64,000 nt of DNA, taken from Anniella stebbinsi (Eukaryota; Chordata; Lepidosauria; Squamata; Anniellidae). The position numbers and the translations under genes were made by a program. The notes beneath the pieces are model-generated. The model was given only the letters and a program-made list of their open reading frames with translations, had not been told where the DNA came from and searched no databases. Each line of letters begins with the position of its first letter. Within the stretch, counting starts at the first letter, position 1. Location of the stretch: positions 212,638,517 to 212,702,516 of the forward strand of contig JARDYH010000004.1 of NCBI GenBank assembly GCA_029215795.1, in the 5' to 3' direction. This document shows, piece by piece, positions 58,601-64,000 of this stretch.

Positions 58601-61600
58601 GACCCAAATCCGATCCCAATCATTTGGACCATCCGATCTGATCCACTCTAATCCTCCCCCTCCCCCATTCGTGCTCTTTAACTGCAGCCTCATGAAATGG
58701 CTAGCCAAATGGCTAGCCAAATGACCGAAATCTGATCCCGATTATTTGGACCATCTGATCTCATCCACTCTAATCCTCCCCTCCCCCCACTCGTGCTCCT
58801 TACCTGTTGCCTCATCAATTGGCTAGCCAAATGGCTTGCCAAATGTCCACTATCCGATCCCGATCATTTGGAACATCTGATCTGATCCACTCTAATACTC
58901 CCCTCCCCCCACTTGTGCTCCTTACCTGCTGCCTCATCAAATGGCTTTCCAAATGCCTAGCCAAATGACTGAAATCTGATCCGGATCATTTGGACCATCT
59001 TATCCGATCCACTTCAATCCTCCCTTCCCTCCACTCATGCTCCTTACCTGCTACCTCATCAAATGGCGAGCCAAATGGCTCATTCTCCTTACCTGCTGCC
59101 TCATCAAATGTCTAGCCAAATCCGATCCCGAGGACCATCCGATCTGATCCACTCTAATCCTCCCCTCACCACTTGTCCTCCTTACCCGCTCATCATCAAA
59201 TTGCCAGCCAAATGACCAACATCCGATTCCAATCATTTGGACCAGTCGATCTGATCCATTCTAATCCTCCCCCTCCCCCCACTCGTGCTCCTTACCTGCT
59301 GCATCTTCATATGGCTAGCCAAATCTGATCCGGATCATTTAGACCATCCGATCTGATCCATTCTAATACTCCCCCTCACTCCTCGTGCTCCTTACCTGCT
59401 ACCTTATCAAATGGATAGCCAAATGGCTTGCCAAATGATCCTACTGTGATCCCTATCATTTGTGCTGTCCGATCTGATCCACTCTAATCCTCGCCCTCCA
59501 CCAACTCGCGCTTCTTACCTGCTGGTTCATCAAATGGCTTGCCAAATGGCTAACCAATAGACACAAATCCAATCCCAATGATTTGGACCGTCTTATCTGA
59601 TCCACTCTAATCCTCCCCTCCCCCCACTCATGCTCCATACCTGCTACCTCATCAAATGTTGCCAAAGGCTAGCCAAATGGCTCATGCGCCTTACCTGCTG
59701 CCTCACCAAATGGCTAGCCAATTGGCTAGCCAAATGGTTAGCCAAATGACCAAAATCTGATCTCAATCATTTGCACCATCCTGATCCACTCTAATCCTCC
59801 CCTCCCACCACTCGTGCTCCTTACCTGCTACCTCATCATATGGCTAGCCAAATAGCTAGCCAAATATTCCAAATCCATTCCCAATCATTTCAACCATCCG
59901 ATCTGATTCACTCTAATCCTCCCCCTCCCCTCACTCGTGCTCCTTACCTGCTGCCTCATAAAATGGCTAGTCAAATGGCTTATGCTCCTTACCTGCTGCC
60001 TCATCAAATGGCTAGCCAAATGACCCAAATCCGATCCCAATCATTTGGACCATCCGATCTGATCCACTCTAATCCTCCCCCTCCCCCATTCGTGCTCTTT
60101 AACTGCAGCCTCATGAAATGGCTAGCCAAATGGCTAGCCAAATGACCGAAATCTGATCCCGATTATTTGGACCATCTGATCTCATCCACTCTAATCCTCC
60201 CCCTCCCCCCACTCGTGCTCCTTACCTGTTGCCTCATCAAATGGCTAGCCAAATGGCTTGCCAAATGACCACTATCCGATCCCTATCATTTGGACCATCT
60301 GATCTGATCCACTCTAATACTCCCCTCCCCCCACTTGTGCTCCTTACCTGCTGCCTCATCAAATGGCTTTCCAAATGCCTAGCCAAATGACTGAAATCTA
60401 ATCCGGATCATTTGGACCTCCGATCTGATCCACTCTAACCCTTCCCCTCCCCACTTGTGCTCCTTACCTGCTGCCTCATCAAATGGCTAGCCAAATGGCT
60501 AGCCAAACGACCAAATTCCGATCCCAATCATTTGGACCATCTTATCCGATCCACTTCAATCCTCCCTTCCCTCCACTCATGCTCCTTACCTGCTACCTCA
60601 TCAAATGGCGAGCCAAATGGCTCATTCTCCTTACCTGCTGCCTCATCAAATGTCTAGCCAAATCCGATCCCGAGGACCATCCGATCTGATCCACTCTAAT
60701 CCTCCCCCTCACCCCTTGTCCTCCTTACCCGCTGCATCATCAAATGGCCAGCCAAATGACCAACATCCGATTCCAATCATTTGGACCAGTCGATCTGATC
60801 CATTCTAATCCTCCCCCTCCCCCCACTCGTGCTCCTTACCTGCTGCATCTTCATATGGCTAGCCAAATCTGATCCGGATCATTTAGACCATCCGATCTGA
60901 TCCATTCTAATACTCCCCCTCACTCCTCGTGCTCCTTACCTGCTACCTTATCAAATGGATAGCCAAATGGCTTGCCAAATGATCCTACTGTGATCCCTAT
61001 CATTTGTGCTGTCCGATCTGATCCACTCTAATCCTCGCCCTCCACCAACTCGCGCTTCTTACCTGCTGGTTCATCAAATGGCTTGCCAAATGGCTAACCA
61101 ATAGACACAAATCCAATCCCAATGATTTGGACCGTCTTATCTGATCCACTCTAATCCTCCCCTCCCCCCACTCATGCTCCATACCTGCTACCTCATCAAA
61201 TGTTGCCAAAGGCTAGCCAAATGGCTCATGCACCTTACCTGCTGCCTCACCAAATGGCTAGCCAATTGGCTAGCCAAATGGTTAGCCAAATGACCAAAAT
61301 CTGATCTCAATCATTTGCACCATCCTGATCCACTCTAATCCTCCCCTCCCACCACTCGTGCTCCTTACCTGCTACCTCATCATATGGCTAGCCAAATAGC
61401 TAGCCAAATATTCCAAATCCATTCCCAATCATTTCAACCATCCGATCTGATTCACTCTAATCCTCCCCCTCCCCTCACTCGTGCTCCTTACCTGCTGCCT
61501 CATAAAATGGCTAGTCAAATGGCTTATGCTCCTTACCTGCTGCCTCATCAAATGGCTAGCCAAATGACCCAAATCCGATCCCAATCATTTGGACCATCCG

Positions 61601-63420
61601 ATCTGATCCACTCTAATCCTCCCCCTCCCCCATTCGTGCTCTTTAACTGCAGCCTCATGAAATGGCTAGCCAAATGGCTAGCCAAATGACCGAAATCTGA
61701 TCCCGATTATTTGGACCATCTGATCTCATCCACTCTAATCCTCCCCTCCCCCCACTCGTGCTCCTTACCTGTTGCCTCATCAATTGGCTAGCCAAATGGC
61801 TTGCCAAATGTCCACTATCCGATCCCGATCATTTGGAACATCTGATCTGATCCACTCTAATACTCCCCTCCCCCCACTTGTGCTCCTTACCTGCTGCCTC
61901 ATCAAATGGCTTTCCAAATGCCTAGCCAAATGACTGAAATCTGATCCGGATCATTTGGACCATCTTATCCGATCCACTTCAATCCTCCCTTCCCTCCACT
62001 CATGCTCCTTACCTGCTACCTCATCAAATGGCGAGCCAAATGGCTCATTCTCCTTACCTGCTGCCTCATCAAATGTCTAGCCAAATCCGATCCCGAGGAC
62101 CATCCGATCTGATCCACTCTAATCCTCCCCTCACCACTTGTCCTCCTTACCCGCTCATCATCAAATTGCCAGCCAAATGACCAACATCCGATTCCAATCA
62201 TTTGGACCATTCGATCTGATCCATTCTAATCCTCCCCCTCCCCCCACTCGTGCTCCTTACCTGCTGCATCTTCATATGGCTAGCCAAATCTGATCCGGAT
62301 CATTTGGACCATCCGATCTGATCCATTCTAATACTCCCCCTCACTCCTCGTGCTCCTTACCTGCTGCCTCATCAAATGGCTTACCAAATGGCTCTTGCTC
62401 CTTACCTGCTACCTTATCAAATGGCTAGCCAAATGGCTTGCCAAATGATCCTACTGTGATCCCGATCATTTGTGCTGTCCGATCTGATCCACTCTAATCC
62501 TCGCCCTCCACCAACTCGCGCTTCTTACCTGCTGGCTCATCAAATGGCTTGCCAAATGGCTAACCAATAGACACAAATCCAATCCCAATGATTTGGACCG
62601 TCTTATCTGATCCACTCTAATCCTCCCCTCCCCCAACTCATGCTCCATACCTGCTACCTCATCAAATGTTGCCAAATGGCTAGCCAAATGGCTCATGCGC
62701 CTTACCTGCTGCCTCACCAAATGGCTAGCCAATTGGCTAGCCAAATGGTTAGCCAAATGACCAAAATCCGATCTCAATCATTTGGACCATCCTGATCCAC
62801 TCTAATCTTCCCCTCACACCACTCGTGCTCCTTACCTGCTACCTCATCATATGGCTAGCCAAATAGCTAGCCAAATAATCCAAATCCATTCCCAATCATT
62901 TCAACCATCCGATCTGATCCACTCTAATCCTCCCCCTCCCCTCACTCGTGCTCCTTACCTGCAGCCTCATAAAATGGCTAGTCAAATGGCTCGTGCTCCT
63001 TAACTGCTGCCTCATCAAATGGCTAGCCAAATGACCAACATCCGATCCCAATCATTTGGACCATCTGATCTGATCCATTCTAATCCTCCCCCTCCCCCTC
63101 TCGTGCTCCTTACCTGCTGCCCCATCAAATGGCTAGCGAAATGGCTAGCCAAATGACCCAAATCCGATCCCAATCATTTGGACCATCCGATCCGATCCAC
63201 TCTAATCCTCCCCCTCCCCCACTCGTGCTCTTTAACTGCAGTCTCATGAAATGGCTAGCCAAATGGCTAGCCAAATGACCGAAATCTGACCCGATTATTT
63301 GGACCATCTGATCTCATCCACTCTAATCCTCCCCCTCCCCCCACTCGTGCTCCTTACCTGTTGCCTCATCAAATGGCTAGCCAAATGGTTTGCCAAATGA
63401 CCACTATCCGATCCCTATCA
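55642..63420 (+). repeat. Higher-order repeat of 1.4-1.7 kb units
   Basis: A landmark string (ccactatccgatccc) recurs at 55,642, 57,304, 58,847, 60,269, 61,812 and 63,401, giving spacings of 1,662, 1,543, 1,422, 1,543 and 1,589 bp. Alternate units are most alike: 57.3-60.3 and 60.3-63.2 kb match at a constant 2,965 bp offset over many landmarks. This is the most homogeneous part of the array and the best candidate for its currently evolving part. Confidence 0.88.
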
Positions 63421-64000
63421 TTTGGACCATCTGATCTGATCCACTCTAATACTCCCCTCCCCCCACTTGTGCTCCTTACCTGCTGCCTCATCAAATGGCT
63501 TTCCAAATGCTTAGCCAAATGACTGAAATCTAATCCGGATCATTTGGACCTCCGATCTGATCCACTCCAACCCTTCCCCTCCCCACTTGTGCTCCTTACC
63601 TGCTGCCTCATCAAATGGCTAGCCAAATGGCTAGCCAAACGACCAAATTCCGATCCCAATCATTTGGACCATCTTATCCGATCCACTTCAATCCTCCCTT
63701 CCCTCCACTCATGCTCCTTACCTGCTACCTCATCAAATGGCGAGCCAAATGGCTCATTCTCCTTACCTGCTGCCTCATCAAATGTCTAGCCGAATCCGAT
63801 CCCGAGGACCATCCAATCTGATCCACTCTAATCCTCCCCCTCACCCCTTGTCCTCCTTACCCGCTGCATCATCAAATGGCCAGCCAAATGACCAACATCC
63901 GATTCCAATCATTTGGACCATTCGATCTGATCCATTCTAATCCTCCCCCTCACCCCACTCGTGCGCCTTACCTGCTGCATCTTCATATGGCTAGCCAAAT

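Larger units (their letters stand above)
28544..64000 (+). repeat. Complex satellite array of about 111-bp units, continuing past the window
   Basis: Every part of this interval except two short inserts is built from one unit. In order, a unit has ccgatcccgatcatttggac, catccgatctgatccactct, aatcctccccctcccccc, actcgtgctccttacctgct, gcctcatcaa, atggctagccaa and atgacccaaat. A typical complete unit is 111 bp. Units vary by adding 12-bp subrepeats (atggctagccaa) and 45-bp subunits that repeat the segment from atggctcgtgctccttacc to gctagccaa, and by deletions. Neighbouring units are clearly diverged, whereas larger blocks are duplicated at high identity. No stop-free protein of known type is encoded; long frames exist because the subunit lengths are multiples of three. 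There is no gene in the array. It is truncated by the window edge, so total size is unknown. Confidence 0.97.

Noticed and set aside
28544..64000. CRISPR-like array (regular repeats)
   Set aside because: The whole unit recurs, including the parts that would be spacers; there are no unique spacers or cas genes and the context is vertebrate.

Overview
This is eukaryotic, repeat-dominated DNA, most probably from a squamate reptile (lizard or relative). The diagnosis rests on the repeats. There are tRNA-derived SINEs of the Sauria type (A/B-box head, conserved 'gccagtca' and 'cagggttgttgt' core, AAATA tail), a second tRNA-derived SINE in reverse orientation, a CR1 3' end with its characteristic 'agaatcatagaat' tail, L2-like LINE fragments, and several palindromic MITEs. 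I find no convincing host protein-coding exon, no tRNA or rRNA gene and no CpG-island promoter. Open frames in the window are short and unrecognised, or they come from repeats.

Layout. Positions 1-28,540 are intergenic sequence carrying dispersed mobile elements. (a) 265-1,915 holds a composite element, E1, built of four GC-rich hairpin modules and invaded by a TA-flanked palindromic MITE. (b) 4.4-4.8 kb holds a SINE and a MITE. (c) 11.6-12.8 kb is a three-level nest in which a SINE was split by an L2-like LINE, which was split by CR1. (d) 13.5-14.4 kb holds a SINE, a palindrome and the second copy of the E1-invading MITE. (e) 15.8-17.3 kb is L2-like LINE debris. (f) 19.6-22.9 kb is a decayed retroelement with a broken SGNH/GDSL-hydrolase reading frame. 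(g) 23.5-24.1 kb holds a hAT-type MITE with a perfect 8-bp target duplication and a reverse tRNA-SINE.

Positions 28,544-64,000 (the window edge, so truncated) form one continuous complex satellite of more than 35 kb. Its basic unit is about 111 bp. Each unit has a GATC-rich block, a homopyrimidine tract, a 'ctccttacctgctgcctcatcaa' segment (given here in words: CT-rich, then CTTACCTG, then catcaa) and variable numbers of a 12-bp GGCTAGCC subrepeat. A 45-bp subunit is often added. Larger blocks are duplicated on top of this: 1.8 kb at 30.5-34.1 kb, 0.96 kb at 39.8-41.6 kb, 6.6-kb and 8.4-kb spaced copies, and a 1.4-1.7 kb higher-order unit repeated at 55.6-63.4 kb. Two copies of a roughly 207-212 bp non-satellite insert lie inside the array, and both carry a hammerhead-ribozyme-like core.

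The main result links the two halves. The satellite monomer appears to be derived from the end of E1-type elements. Two separate 19-base strings of the monomer occur exactly, in reverse orientation and in the corresponding order, in E1 at 1,734-1,752 and 1,878-1,896. The first unit at the array edge (28.59-28.76 kb) still has the roughly 81-bp E1 segment that the rest of the array lacks, and that segment is bounded by an ATCT microhomology. The window therefore seems to preserve ancestor, intermediate and amplified satellite together.
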